NCBI RefSeq assembly: GCF_963676685.1
Contig: NC_092346.1
Span: forward strand, 92,228,255 to 92,292,254
DNA: 64,000 bases
Source: Mytilus edulis
Lineage: Eukaryota > Mollusca > Bivalvia > Mytilida > Mytilidae
Direction of reading: 5' to 3'
Position numbers and translations under genes: made by a program. Shown one piece after another: positions 31,311-42,490 of the stretch (its first letter is position 1; the number at the start of each line of letters is the position of its first letter). A model generated the notes under the pieces. It saw only the letters and a list, made by a program, of their open reading frames with translations, was not told where the DNA came from and made no database searches.

Positions 31311-33700
31311 CAACCTTATTCTGTAACAGATCTTACTAGAACATGATCAATGTATGTATGCTCTTTTGGGTACAATAATCGAATGATCTTTATGATTGAC
31401 GTATTCTGAAACGTTTCAATGGATTTAAGTAAAAAAACAAAATTGATACTTACAATTACGTGTAGATTTATTCCGTTTTTCTGAAAATCCGTAACTATAA
31501 ACTCTGAGTGTGTAATTAACATTTAAACAAATTCACACACACATGACTAAAGTCACTTGTCATGTGCACTAACACATTTAATTTACACAGTTCGGTGTGT
31601 TTGCATTTATTTCTACTGATAAATAGTCGCATTCGATTGGTTATACTAAGTGGTAAATATCCATTGATTCGATTCTTAAAATTTATATGTAATTTTATTT
31701 TTATATCTTCATGCTAAAATAATAATTGGTTAAAGTCAGATTTATGTAATGTTCATTCATGTGTATATTTATGTATATATTGGAGAAGACGTTACTAAGT
31801 TGAAAAACTTGTGTCTAATCCGTTTGTCTCTTTTTGGAACAATAAAATATGTTTAAACTAAGAAAGGTCATCTACAAAGGTCTGGTGTATTTCAGATACG
31901 TCCAGTTGTAAATCGACATAATCGTATGAAAAATTATAAACAAATGTGTATATATGATACTTTTATTTTATAAAAAATAAGTTATGCTTGATTTTTCTTA
32001 TAACGATTAGAATAATATGTAACTTTAATTTTAAAGATTAATTAAATGTAGATTATACCGTACTTCCACGGTTGATGACGACGATATGTATCCAGTCGAG
32101 ATAGCTTATTTTCACGAGCGAGGTTCTGAATGTTCAAAATGTTCAAAATGTAAACGATGAAAATAGAATAATAAAATGTCACTGTTTGAGCATTTTTTGG
32201 CATGGTATGAAACAATGTGAGGCAACGCAACTAAATGTATATTCACTGACTATATAAAATACTTGTCAGCAGTTAAAAAATACATTCATATATAACATTA
32301 AAAGTTGTGCGAGGTCCTCTTTGTTTTCTTCACTCAACAATACACTGAAAAATACAAAAAAAACTTATTAATCAATATATCTCGTGATTCAATTAGAGAA
32401 AAGCTCACGTTTAGTTGCTTTAAATCTGAGACTTGCCTGCATAACAATAAGTTTCACTCCATCTATATGAGCAGTACAATGTGAAAAATGTGCCAAAAAT
32501 AAAACTACTTTTACTTCTTCTTCTGGAAATTGTCAGTGATAAATAGAATTATGATACAAAATATTTGTTTTTCTCTCTTTCATGTTTTTGTTTGGATATT
32601 TGAAAGTTTACGAAATCTTGTACAAATGTAATCATTAAGCTGTTAAATGTTCAATGCTATTATATATGTGTCTATCGTCTGTTATAAATCGGCAGTAGTT
32701 TTTAAAGCAATTGCTTTTATGCCGTCGCGTATGGCCATCTTTGTGACCCAGATCAGAGACTCCGCCCAGATCAAGCCATAGTATTTTGTTAAACAGGCTC
32801 CTGGTCAGTCATTCTTTAACACCTATGTATGTTTTCTAATGCAATACATAGCTTGAAACTTTAAAAAAACGTTAGTGGATTTAAGAAGTTTCAGAATATG
32901 TTCTTGTAGATGTATTTTTGTATTTAAAGGGTCAACCGTTTGACTATCAAATAACATAGAAGTCCGAGTGAAAAAAAGTACATTTTTATAAATGCGATTC
33001 CGTTTTCCGCCGTTCGTACGATGTTTCAACAAAATATGGATTCATTTCAGTTGTTGATTTAGTATTGAAAATTTAACTGAATTATCTCCTAATAAATACG
33101 GTTTTTTATGTTTAATTTGTGTTTCTTTAAGAGGTCAGGTGCTCTTGTTCATTCATAAAATTATCGTTCATTCATACATTTATCGTAAAATCAAAATCAC
33201 TACACAGGTTAATGCGTAGTGTCAAATTATTACCTGTAATCTAAAAATAGACAAACTTTATTTGCGCAAATAATTTAGCGGAACGAAACCCTTGTTGAAA
33301 ACACATAACAATAAGTTCGTTTTCCTTTTCTGTCAAAACTCCGTAATATTTATCGATCACCTTACTAATGAAATGGACCCGTCCAAACGTAGTAGATGCC
33401 AAGTCGGTCCAGATGAAGAGATATTTACAATTTGGAATTTTCTAGTTTATTAATACATAGATTGAAAAAAAGTACGTCTTTTTAAATATCATGATCAAAA
33501 CTGGGTTTGCATAACAAATGTGACTTGTCAGATGAAACCATTATCCTCGTCTTTTCAGTGAACAAGTCTTCTACGTTTGTTGACACTCGACGGTCCACCG
33601 TGTTAGCAATTTTATTTCACATGTTTTCGAAATATTGAAGATCATTTTTCGCAATGTTTCCTAAAAATTGATAAATATCAAAGCAACGTAGAGCTGTTTG
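31311..33700. other. AT-rich stretch without recognised features
   Basis: Open frames are short and compositional on both strands. No repeats or splice-linked exons were recognised. Confidence 0.4.
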
Positions 33701-33714
33701 TTCTTGTTCGTATA

Positions 33715-33870
33715 ATAAAATTGAGAATGGAAATGGGGAATTTGTCAAAGAGACAACAACCCGACCATAGAAAAACATACAACAGCAGAATTAAGGTCAC
33801 CAACAGGTCTTCAATGCAGCGAAAAATTCCCGCACCCGGAGGCGTCCTTCAGCTGGCCCCTATACAATAT
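33715..33870 (+). repeat. interspersed repeat 'GGGGAATTTGTCAAAGAGAC'
   Basis: It contains GAAATGGGGAATTTGTCAAA, AACAACCCGACCATAG and CCCGCACCCGGAGGCGTCC. A second copy is at about 49338-49505 (GTGTCAAAGAGACTTC, TCCCGCACCCAGATG). I recall this family as frequent in Mytilus. Confidence 0.6.
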
Positions 33871-33970
33871 ATATACTAGTTCAGTGATAACGATTTAATG
33901 TCATATGTTTGTCTGTGATGACCCCCCTTTTCGGGATTGCATGAGAATTGTAGTTATCTCGTACCCACAT

Positions 33971-34058
33971 GCACTTGTTTCTATCCATAGGAAGGTCGAC
34001 TATCCATATAAAACTATTTATATGGATAATCGACCTTCCTATGGATAGAAACAAGTGC
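33971..34058. repeat. near-perfect 40-nt hairpin
   Basis: 33971-34010 (starting GCACTTGTTTCTATCCATAG) pairs with 34019-34058 with one mismatch in 40 and an 8-nt loop. The arms are not AT-only and include GGAAGGTCGA. No target duplication is obvious. Confidence 0.85.
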
Positions 34059-35069
34059 CTGTGCTCGTACCGCATCAGAAGGACACATATCAACTGAGCA
34101 ATAATGTTTGGAACTTAGTTTTAAAAATGATGACAAAGTAACATTATGAAAATATTTTTATTAAGCTGAAATATACATTTATTCTTTACATGTTTATGTC
34201 TTGTAAGATATTTTATTTCTTTCCCGTTTTTTAACATTTGCGTCTGGAAAGTTGAAATGTTTTAACTTAATCATTTGTGTTAATGGTTAAAATTAATAAA
34301 GAAAATTGTTAAAATTAAATCAATAAAGGAAATTACTGCCAAGGAAGTTACAAACACTACCAGGGGATAATCCATGATGATTTCTTTTTGAGTTATATGT
34401 TTCAGAACATGTATATTTGACCCCAACTTTAGCCTGGTAAACGTGTTGTCTCCTTGTGAAATATAAAACATATTAAAAATGACTTTCTGCTAAAGTCTTT
34501 TATTTATATAAAGTTAAAACCTTCTTACTTTTAACTAGACAACACTCATGTCAGGTTTAATTCTTGTATATATGTGGATGAAAAATAAAAGTCCCCAAAC
34601 ATTAACATGGCAGCAATTGCTTTTACAGCCTTTAAGGCTTTGATTTTTTCTATAGGCTAGTTTCGTCCTATAATTTAACCGAAAAGCCAACAACAATACT
34701 AGGCCCTTATTTTTCACTGTCAAGTGTTGCATTCCAAAATTCAAATGATAATTAGGTTTGGGAATCAGTAAAGTTATCGTTTACTCAGATGCTTTTTTCC
34801 GGATTTATATTGTTGGATTACTGTCTCATTTTCTTTAATTCAAATATTTCTAAATACATAAATTATGTACCTTCATTCTTTGCTTTCAAAGAGTATTAGC
34901 TTTTGTACTATGCTTACAGAATTTAGCGATCAGGAAACCCTATTATCCACACAAAAAAACAACCACTTTTTAAAAGTCCACCAGTAAATTACCTACATTT
35001 TTAGTACGTATAAATATTTGTCAATGAAAATGTTCTTACCATTATTATCCAGATAAATATCCAAAACGG

Positions 35070-36415
35070 GAAAAACAATGTTATAACGATGTTCAGACAT
35101 ATCTGATCGGAAAATCTACAACAGAAGCAAAAACAATGTTATAACGATGTTCAGACATATCTGATCGGAAAATCTACAACAGAAGGAAAAACAATGTTAT
35201 AACGATGTTCAGACATATCTGATCGGAAAATCTACAACAGAAGGAAAAACAATGTTATAACGATGTTCAGACATATCTGATCGGAAAATCTACAACAGAA
35301 GCAAAAACAATGTTATAACGATGTTCAGACATATCTGATCGGAAAATCTACAACAGAAGCAAAAACAATGTTATAACGATGTTCAGACATATCTGATCGG
35401 AAAATCTACAACAGAAGCAAAAACAATGTTATAACGATGTTCAGACATATCTGATCGGAAAATCTACAACAGAAGGAAAAACAATGTTATAACGATGTTC
35501 AGACATATCTGATCGGAAAATCTACAACAGAAGGAAAAACAATGTTATAACGATGTTCAGACATATCTGATCGGAAAATCTACAACAGAAGGAAAAACAA
35601 TGTTATAACGATGTTCAGACATATCTGATCGGAAAATCTACAACAGAAGCAAAAACAATGTTATAACGATGTTCAGACATATCTGATCGGAAAATCTACA
35701 ACAGAAGGAAAAACAATGTTATAACGATGTTCAGACATATCTGATCGGAAAATCTACAACAGAAGGAAAAACAATGTTATAACGATGTTCAGACATATCT
35801 GATCGGAAAATCTACAACAGAAGCAAAAACAATGTTATAACGATGTTCAGACATATCTGATCGGAAAATCTACAACAGAAGCAAAAACAATGTTATAACG
35901 ATGTTCAGACATATCTGATCGGAAAATCTACAACAGAAGGAAAAACAATGTTATAACGATGTTCAGACATATCTGATCGGAAAATCTACAACAGAAGCAA
36001 AAACAATGTTATAACGATGTTCAGACATATCTGATCGGAAAATCTACAACAGAAGCAAAAACAATGTTATAACGATGTTCAGACATATCTGATCGGAAAA
36101 TCTACAACAGAAGCAAAAACAATGTTATAACGATGTTCAGACATATCTGATCGGAAAATCTACAACAGAAGCAAAAACAATGTTATAACGATGTTCAGAC
36201 ATATCTGATCGGAAAATCTACAACAGAAGCAAAAACAATGTTATAACGATGTTCAGACATATCTGATCGGAAAATCTACAACAGAAGCAAAAACAATGTT
36301 ATAACGATGTTCAGACATATCTGATCGGAAAATCTACAACAGAAGGAAAAACAATGTTATAACGATGTTCAGACATATCTGATCGGAAAATCTACAACAG
36401 AAGCAAAAACAATGT
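35070..36415. repeat. 58-bp minisatellite, 23 full units plus a partial unit
   Basis: The unit runs from AAAAACAATGTTATAACG through CAGACATATCTGATCGG to CTACAACAGAAG, followed by one variable base. All units look identical except at that base, which is C or G. In order from the first unit the base reads g c g g c c c g g g c g g c c g c c c c c c g c. The array spans exactly 23 x 58 bp plus 12 bp. It contains a 12-bp palindrome (CAGACATATCTG, one mismatch). There are no spacers, so it is not a CRISPR array. Confidence 0.97.
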
Positions 36416-37071
36416 GTTGGTATCAATTAGAATAACTCACATTTGCTGTACATTGACTTTTGTATTGGCATGTATACAGGAATTAATGATCGAAATGATA
36501 CAGTATATATATATTGAAATAAAAATGTTCGGTTAAATGATAATTATAATAATGGTGTGTTATTGTACTAATTAATAATAATCTACGATAGAAAACTCTT
36601 CATTTAAATTTGTAAGTACCTAAATACACAAATTCATCGTTCAAGGACAGAACGCAATATAGGCTATATTTGAATAGCCTCTTGCAGAACACTTTCTATC
36701 TTCAACTTTTCAGAGAAGTCCGTCAATGATCTTTTGATTAAAATTCTATAATGTTTTCTAGTTTAAGCAACACAAAAAATGATTAGTACCTCATGATCAT
36801 CAAGATCGAACAATTTTCCAGAACTTACTAACATAAGTATGGCATACATTTTTCTCGTCCTGAATTTATGAGCTGCGAAATATTAAAATTCTATACATCG
36901 TAAATTAATACATAAATCGGATATGAAATATCAATAATCAAACGATACATTTTCTGAAATGGTTTGAAAGTAAAATTGATTTAATAACTACACTAAAGCG
37001 GTACTTTTCGTATATAAAGGAAAACCACAATAAAAAAAATAAAATTTGAAGATCTATTATTTTGCTATTGC
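36416..37071. other. 3' flank between minisatellite and PGY gene
   Basis: AT-rich. It probably contains the 3' UTR of the minus-strand PGY gene. No other feature seen. Confidence 0.4.
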
Positions 37072-37172
37072 CTACTTTTCTTTCCTGGCTTGATGTATAA
37101 CAGTTTGGGATGGACCTCCTGCCATCACTACCGTTGTTTGTTGTTGCTGCTGCTGCTGCATAGGAGGAGGAC
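37072..37172 (-). CDS. PGY protein exon 3 (polyQ and C-terminus)
   Basis: The exon is 101 bp, starting in phase 1. It encodes GPPPM, seven glutamines, TTVVMAGGPSQTVIHQ and ARKEK before the stop. Confidence 0.7.
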
Positions 37173-40100
37173 CTGAAATACATGTAACAGCAATTATTCA
37201 TCACTTTGTATGTGTCAAGTCATCTTCGCTAGCCAAGGGTTATGATCCACTCCCGCTCTCTTCACCCTTGGCGGATTGAGCCAACATTTGTGATAACAAA
37301 GTTGCGCCATCTATCGGAAGATAAAAATCACGCCCATTCCGAATACATTATTATTGACCAATGGTAGCACCTGAACTCTTCAATTTTGAGGTAAAACACA
37401 GTAGCGTCTAGATTCTACACACTTGGTAAAGCCGCAAATGCAAATATACGTCAACATTCATGCATTTGTGCATGAAACATACACAGGAACTTCTATTGGT
37501 TAATTAAAAACATTCAAGTTGTCACTAAATAGTCGTATGTTTAGGGATGTAAAGACTTGTTGCACAATAAACACGTGGTAATTGTTTACAAACACTTTCT
37601 ACATTTACACGTGATCATGTTATAGGCGCTTTTTGATTGGATGCAGCGAGTTTTGACTGCAACCAATAAAAATCCTTACCTTGTGTCTCCGAAATTTTAT
37701 CTCAATCCGCCAAGGGTGAAGAGAGCGGGAGTGGATCGTATCCCTTGGCTAGCAAAGATGATGTCAAGTATGAAAACAAACCGTTTGGAAGTAATAGTGT
37801 AGAAAAACTGGGATGAAAAAACAAAAAGATAAAACAAATCTGAGTTATAAAATTATTATACTATAGTACACTGTAATAGCTCACTACAAGGTGTATGTCT
37901 TAGCTGATTACATCCTCGTCATACGTTAAGGTTCATACGTTCTCGAGAAGATTAGTGTACTGTGATGCCTTAACCAGAGGATTAAAAACTCCAATTATAT
38001 CTTCAGATTTTTCTTTTCATTTCTATTCAAAGGAATAGTATTTAGTTATTCCTTTGTTTTTTTCGCGATAGTTTGGGATCATCCGGGATGTAAAAAACAT
38101 CTATAAAATAAACCCCAAACTTAAACTTCTATAAAATGTTACCTACCTCCATATCCATATCCTGGTCCCGGATGTCCATATCCTGGAGGAGGTGGTCCAT
38201 ACTGACCAGGTGGAGGACCGTATCCTCCTGGTGGTGGAGGTCCATATCCTCCTGGTGGCGGAGGACCATATCCACCTGGAGGTTGTCCAGGAGGAGGTGG
38301 ACCATATCCTGCAGGTGGCGGACCATGTTCACCAGGAGGTGGGCCATAGGGTGGTGGTTGCTATAATTCAAATTATGTATTGATTGCTTATTGGTTCACT
38401 ACAAATATGTATTTAGTTTACATCTTATTATAATAACCATTTATTTTGAATAAAAAATGGAAATAACAAAATACCATTCATATTCTTTGAAATTTATATT
38501 TTCAGAAATTATGAAACCTCTAAATTGAGGTAAATTCCATGGGATCAAACAATCTTCAAGGTTTTCACTATTTACTAAAGTGTCAAAATACATCGTTAGG
38601 TGAACTGATTTTGACTCTATAATCATTGACGAAGGAACAACATGACAAGTAGTGGGGTCATTGGTTCACTCTCCAACGTTATGGAAAATAAAAACACCAC
38701 ATTTGGCAAGAAAGAGTACCAAACAATTAAAAAGTAAAGCAGGGAATAGCTTATCTTGGCATTGCACAAGATCATGTTTTTTTCTGACTGTGAATGGCGT
38801 CCTTACACTAAATCCATTGGATGCAGGTATACAACTGATTGATACTTAAGTTTTAGATGCATGATTTATTTTATTAGTTGACATCGGCTTTGAACTAGCT
38901 GTCAGCAACTGTGAGTTCTTTCAGATGTGTACTTACAATCTTTTTGTTGTGAGGATGTAAAAGTACCCTGCCACGCCCACTCTGTGTTTTTGTTAAGATG
39001 TATTTCTGGTTTGAATTCATCTGATGAGTTGAACCCTTTATAACGGATTTTTATAGGTTCATCTTTTGTTGTTCTGTTACATCAAGGAATCAATGAAAAA
39101 CAGGGGGAGTTGCTCGCCTTCTAGTTTACCTATAGTACTAGTTTAACCCAGCCACATTCTAAATGTGTCCCAAGTCAGTAGTCTGTTGTTCGGTGGTTGT
39201 CGTTTGTTGCTGTATATTATATTTTTGCGTTCATTATTTTGTACATAAATCAGGCCGTTAGTTATTTTAGTTTGAATTGTTTTACATTAGTCAGTTCGAG
39301 GCCTTTTATAATACCTCACGAGGTGGTATGGGTTTTACTCATTATTGAAGGCCATAATGTGACTTATATTTATTAATTTCTGTATCATCGGGTCTCTTGT
39401 GGAATGTTGTCTTATTGTCAATCACACCCCTGTGATATCTCTTTTTTTTTGTATTGCACAATATTATGGTTTTAGATGTAAGTTAAAGGCATACATTTGT
39501 ACATTGTTGGTTCTGTTCATCGAAGGCCGTATCTTTTCAGAAGTTGTTACACCTACGCCATTTGTACTCTGATGGATAGGTGTCTCATTAACAATAATAC
39601 CACATGTTCTTATTAGCATTACAAGGGCAGCCTCTAATAATACGATAGGAAAATTAGCTGACAATCCTAGTCAATCATTAAGATTGGAGTCGAGTGCACT
39701 GCCTCATTCGGGATTTAATCTCAAAGTGTTGACAGGCTAGTGCTACAAGAGTTCAACTTCATAAACCACTCTGCCATCGAGACGTACCGTAAGAAAGAAG
39801 ATTCCCGTAAATCAATTACACAAACTTACGACTTGAGATATTACTTATTTATTGACAAACAATGATAAATTGTAAACAAAGGAAGAGAGAGTGGAAGATA
39901 AATGTCACATAAACACTGGATACCCATTACGGAATAATCTACCTGGCGTTATGTCGTAAAATTTCAAAAGAAAAAGGTCTTCCAAATTTTATTAAAATTC
40001 ACAGTTTTATAGATTCGTGGTTTTAACAATATTTACATTTGGTTTTCAACAACATTAAGATGCACTGAATGACAACTGAATTTATCGAAATATAACTAAA

Positions 40101-40425
40101 ATTGTTAAACAAAATTAAGTTTATTATGAAGTCGTTTATATTGTAATCATAAATGGTTTTAAACTTGTGTTTACCTATATTGGAAGGATTATTGTTTTGC
40201 ATGTACATCTTTTAAAATGAAAATAATTGATTTACTTCTGGTCTCAAATATGTTTTTGTTTATTCAACAATATCTAATGAATAATACAAACAAAATATTT
40301 AAAAAAACTGAGCAAATGTAAGCGATTTCTTTCTATATGACATCATAAAATATATACAAAAAAGTAAACAGTACTGATATCATGCCTTGTATTACAATGA
40401 TATGTTAAAAACTTACTGCCGCCAT
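37072..40425 (-). CDS. small Pro/Gly/Tyr-rich protein, three exons, 107 residues
   Basis: Coding exons on the minus strand are 40425-40417 (ATGGCGGCA, donor GTAAGT), 38360-38147 (acceptor GAATTATAG, donor GTAGGT) and 37172-37072 (acceptor TGTATTTCAG, stop TAG 37074-37072). Phases are 0 and 1 and match exactly, giving 324 nt in all. The protein starts MAAQPPPYGPPPGEHG and continues with YGPPPPGG-type repeats. A run of seven Gln, TTVVMAGGPSQTVI and a basic end ARKEK follow. The PPPY near the start fits a WW-domain ligand. Such PGY-rich N-termini occur in LITAF/BRI3-like and annexin-like proteins, but no Cys-rich or membrane domain follows here. Function is unknown. An ATTAAA-type poly(A) signal may be at 36985-36980. 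Confidence 0.72.
37220..37761. mobile_element. 542-bp MITE with about 60-bp TIRs and a 7-bp TSD
   Basis: The left end TCATCTTCGCTAGCCAAGGG and the right end (reverse complement TCATCTTTGCTAGCCAAGGG) continue as matching arms through CACTCCCGCTCTCTTCACCC and GGCGGATTGAG. TGTCAAG flanks both sides (37213-37219 and 37762-37768). It lies in intron 2 of the PGY gene. The arms are GC-rich against an AT-rich interior. Confidence 0.85.
38147..38360 (-). CDS. PGY protein exon 2 (repeat region)
   Basis: The exon is 214 bp, phase 0 to 1. An in-frame stop directly before the acceptor shows that the frame must begin here. It codes for repeated GYGPPPPGG blocks and ends GPGYGYG. Open frames in the other registers over this region, rich in His/Met or Trp/Ser, are shadows of the repeat. 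Confidence 0.72.
39060..39450 (-). repeat. reversed copy of the 'GATTGCCAATGAGAC' repeat in PGY intron 1
   Basis: Read on the minus strand it shows 'ATTGACAATAAGACAACATT', 'CCACAAGAGACCCGATGATA', 'GGCCTTCAATAATGAGTAAA' and the usual tail. It occupies the middle of the 2-kb first intron. Confidence 0.65.
39505..39797 (-). mobile_element. tRNA-derived SINE fragment
   Basis: On the minus strand, TGGCAGAGTGG (39776-39766) is a perfect match to the RNA polymerase III A-box. About 45 bp later GATTAAATCC (39720-39711) stands in the B-box position but is degenerate. The head continues into CAGTGCACTCGACTCC and then a body related to the 'CCAATGAGAC' repeat. A functional tRNA is unlikely because the B-box is broken and the body is fused. 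Confidence 0.6.
40417..40425 (-). CDS. PGY protein exon 1 (start codon)
   Basis: This is a nine-base coding exon, Met-Ala-Ala, followed by a consensus GTAAGT donor. It was chosen because it ends in phase 0, as exon 2 demands. The sequence upstream would be 5' UTR and promoter. Confidence 0.55.
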
Positions 40426-41075
40426 TACGGATATTCATAAATTTAAACTAACAAATTGCACATTTGGTATCAGTTTCGGGGGTATTTAAACAAAGACACA
40501 AAGGATTTAAATGATCATATTGATCAAATGAAAGATATAGCTGTCAAATTAAATTTGAAGAAAAAATGTGTACACGTTAATGTGACTTTAGACTGGTGCT
40601 TCATAGGTAACTATTTACATTTGTAATACAAATGTTAATAATTATAATCGTTTGGTTACGAGGTTACACATATAATGAATGTTTAAAGTTGTTCTTGTGT
40701 TACTATACCTCGGTTCAGTTGATTTACAAGTTGCATAGACACAAATTGCTAATTAAGAGTCTAATGTTGGGGATTTTTTTCCCTCAGAATTATCTTTTGC
40801 CTACTTCAATCAAGACAAATCTATATAATTATTTTTTAATAACAAACCCTTGAAAGATAAAAATATTTTTTGTAAACTAAAAAAAAAGATGGATATTTTA
40901 ACTTTTCAAATTATTAGGATAAGCCCAAATCAAAAGGCCTTCTAAAAGATTTTTGCCATCAAAACTACATATAATTACTTGACATTTGTTGCTATTTTAA
41001 TAATTGAAACGCAATTAGATGGTTATATTTGTTTGTTTGTATGACATGTTTTATATGCTTCATTATTTATTATGT

Positions 41076-41400
41076 AAATAAAGGCAACAGTAGTATATCG
41101 CTGTTCGAAATTCATAAATCGATTGAGAAAAAAACAAATACGGGTTACAAACTAAAACTGAGGGAAACACATCAAATATAAGAGGAGAACTACGACACAA
41201 CAGATATACAACACTAAAATGTAACACACACCGAAAAGAACTATAATATAACAATGGCCATTTTCCTGACTTGGTATTGGACATTTTAAGAAAAAAGTGG
41301 TGGGTTTAATCTGATTTTGTGGCTAGCCAAACCTCGCACTTGTATAACAATGTTAAATATAACACTAAAATGACACCATTACATAACAAAGTTTGGCTGA
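41076..41400 (+). mobile_element. truncated copy of the 'AAATAAAGGCAACAGTAG' element
   Basis: It starts AAATAAAGGCAACAGTAGTA and follows the left half of 54015-54780 ('AAATCGATTGAGAAAA', 'GGGTTACAAACTAAAACT', 'ATGGCCATTTTCCTGA'). No matching right TIR was seen, so the copy is partial. Confidence 0.7.
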
Positions 41401-41599
41401 TATTTAGACTAATTATTTATATAAAGAAACAATTTCAATTAAAAATTCTGTTGAAGTAAGTAAGATACAAAACATGCATTAGGTTTCAGGTACAAAAAAA
41501 GAGCAGCCCCTTATAAATTAGGTACTAGCTAAAAAATAGCAATCGCTTATGAATTAGGTGGCAGGTTAAAAAGATGATAATAAAACATCGACTGGAGCG

Positions 41600-41975
41600 T
41601 TAACACCTTATTATAGCTCAGCAGATCTCCAAGGGTGACTGGGGAAACGAAATATGGTCACTTGGTCTTCTCCCGACCGGCAGTAAAACGCTTGCCGAAG
41701 TGGGGCGTCCGTTTAGCTGTGCGGGATGTATCAAGTTCGCAGTCACGTCCGGTTAGAATGGGGACGTTAATCCGATGCCTCGTATAAAGAGGGTGCCACG
41801 CTCTTTGCACGTTAAGAACCTTTGCAACAACTCTATGACGGATCCGTAGGTGGCCTGTTGAAAGGCAAAATTTCTGTCCCTATCCAATATACCCTCATTT
41901 TCCAATAGCAATTCAAATTTCTCCAACCATCATCCCGAATGGCACTGGACGTTAAGCAACCAACAATCAATCATC
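41600..41975 (+). repeat. GC-richer interspersed repeat ending in CAACCAACAATCAATC
   Basis: This is a block of about 370 bp clearly richer in GC than its surroundings ('GTGGGGCGTCCGTTTAGC', 'TAAAGAGGGTGCCACGCTC', 'CACTGGACGTTAAGCAACC'). It ends in a short CAATCA tail, which is reminiscent of the 3' end of a LINE or a SINE. I recall similar blocks in many aquatic invertebrate genomes. Confidence 0.55.
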
Positions 41976-42189
41976 AATAGCTCAGCAGTATATAACAATT
42001 ATAGTTCAAGATTTATAAACATACATAGCTAATCGTCGCAATATAACGGTCTTTGTCTTTCTGTTTTCATAAAAAAAAGTATGTTATTAAGTTCAACATT
42101 AATCCATATACACGCGACAGACTTTCATTTTTACCCCATATCTTAAAGCATCCGAACGCTCAATAGTTATAATTCGGCACTTCGAGGCA

Positions 42190-42490
42190 ATATTCATCTA
42201 TAAAAAGAAGATAGAGTATGATTGCCAATGAGCCAACTCTCCACAAGAGACCAAATGACACAGAAATTTATAACTATAGGTCGCCAACAATAAGCAATGC
42301 CCATACCGCATAGTCAGCTATAAAATGCCCCGAAATGACAAATGTAAAACCATTCAAACGAGAAAACCAACGACCTAATTCATGTACAAAAATGAACAAA
42401 AAACAAATATGTAACACATCAATAAATGACAACCACTCAATTACAGGCTCCTGACCTAGGAAAGACACATACATTGTACATACAGAAGGG
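42190..42490 (+). repeat. 'GATTGCCAATGAGAC' repeat copy
   Basis: It contains 'AGTATGATTGCCAATGAGCC', 'CACAAGAGACCAAATGACAC', 'CATAGTCAGCTATAAAA' and 'ATTACAGGCTCCTGACC'. The minus-strand frame at 42274-42516 is this repeat read backwards. Confidence 0.7.

Noticed and set aside
35070..36415. CRISPR-like array
   Set aside because: Units are contiguous 58-bp tandem repeats without spacers, in an animal nuclear context; it is a minisatellite.
38129..38383. Three alternative frames over the PGY exon (His/Met-rich, Trp/Ser-rich, His/Val-rich)
   Set aside because: Only the frame giving PPPYGPPP joins the flanking exons in phase; the others are shadows of a low-complexity exon.
39690..39797. Functional tRNA gene on the minus strand
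   Set aside because: The A-box is good but the B-box is degenerate, no clean cloverleaf was found, and the sequence runs into a repeat body.
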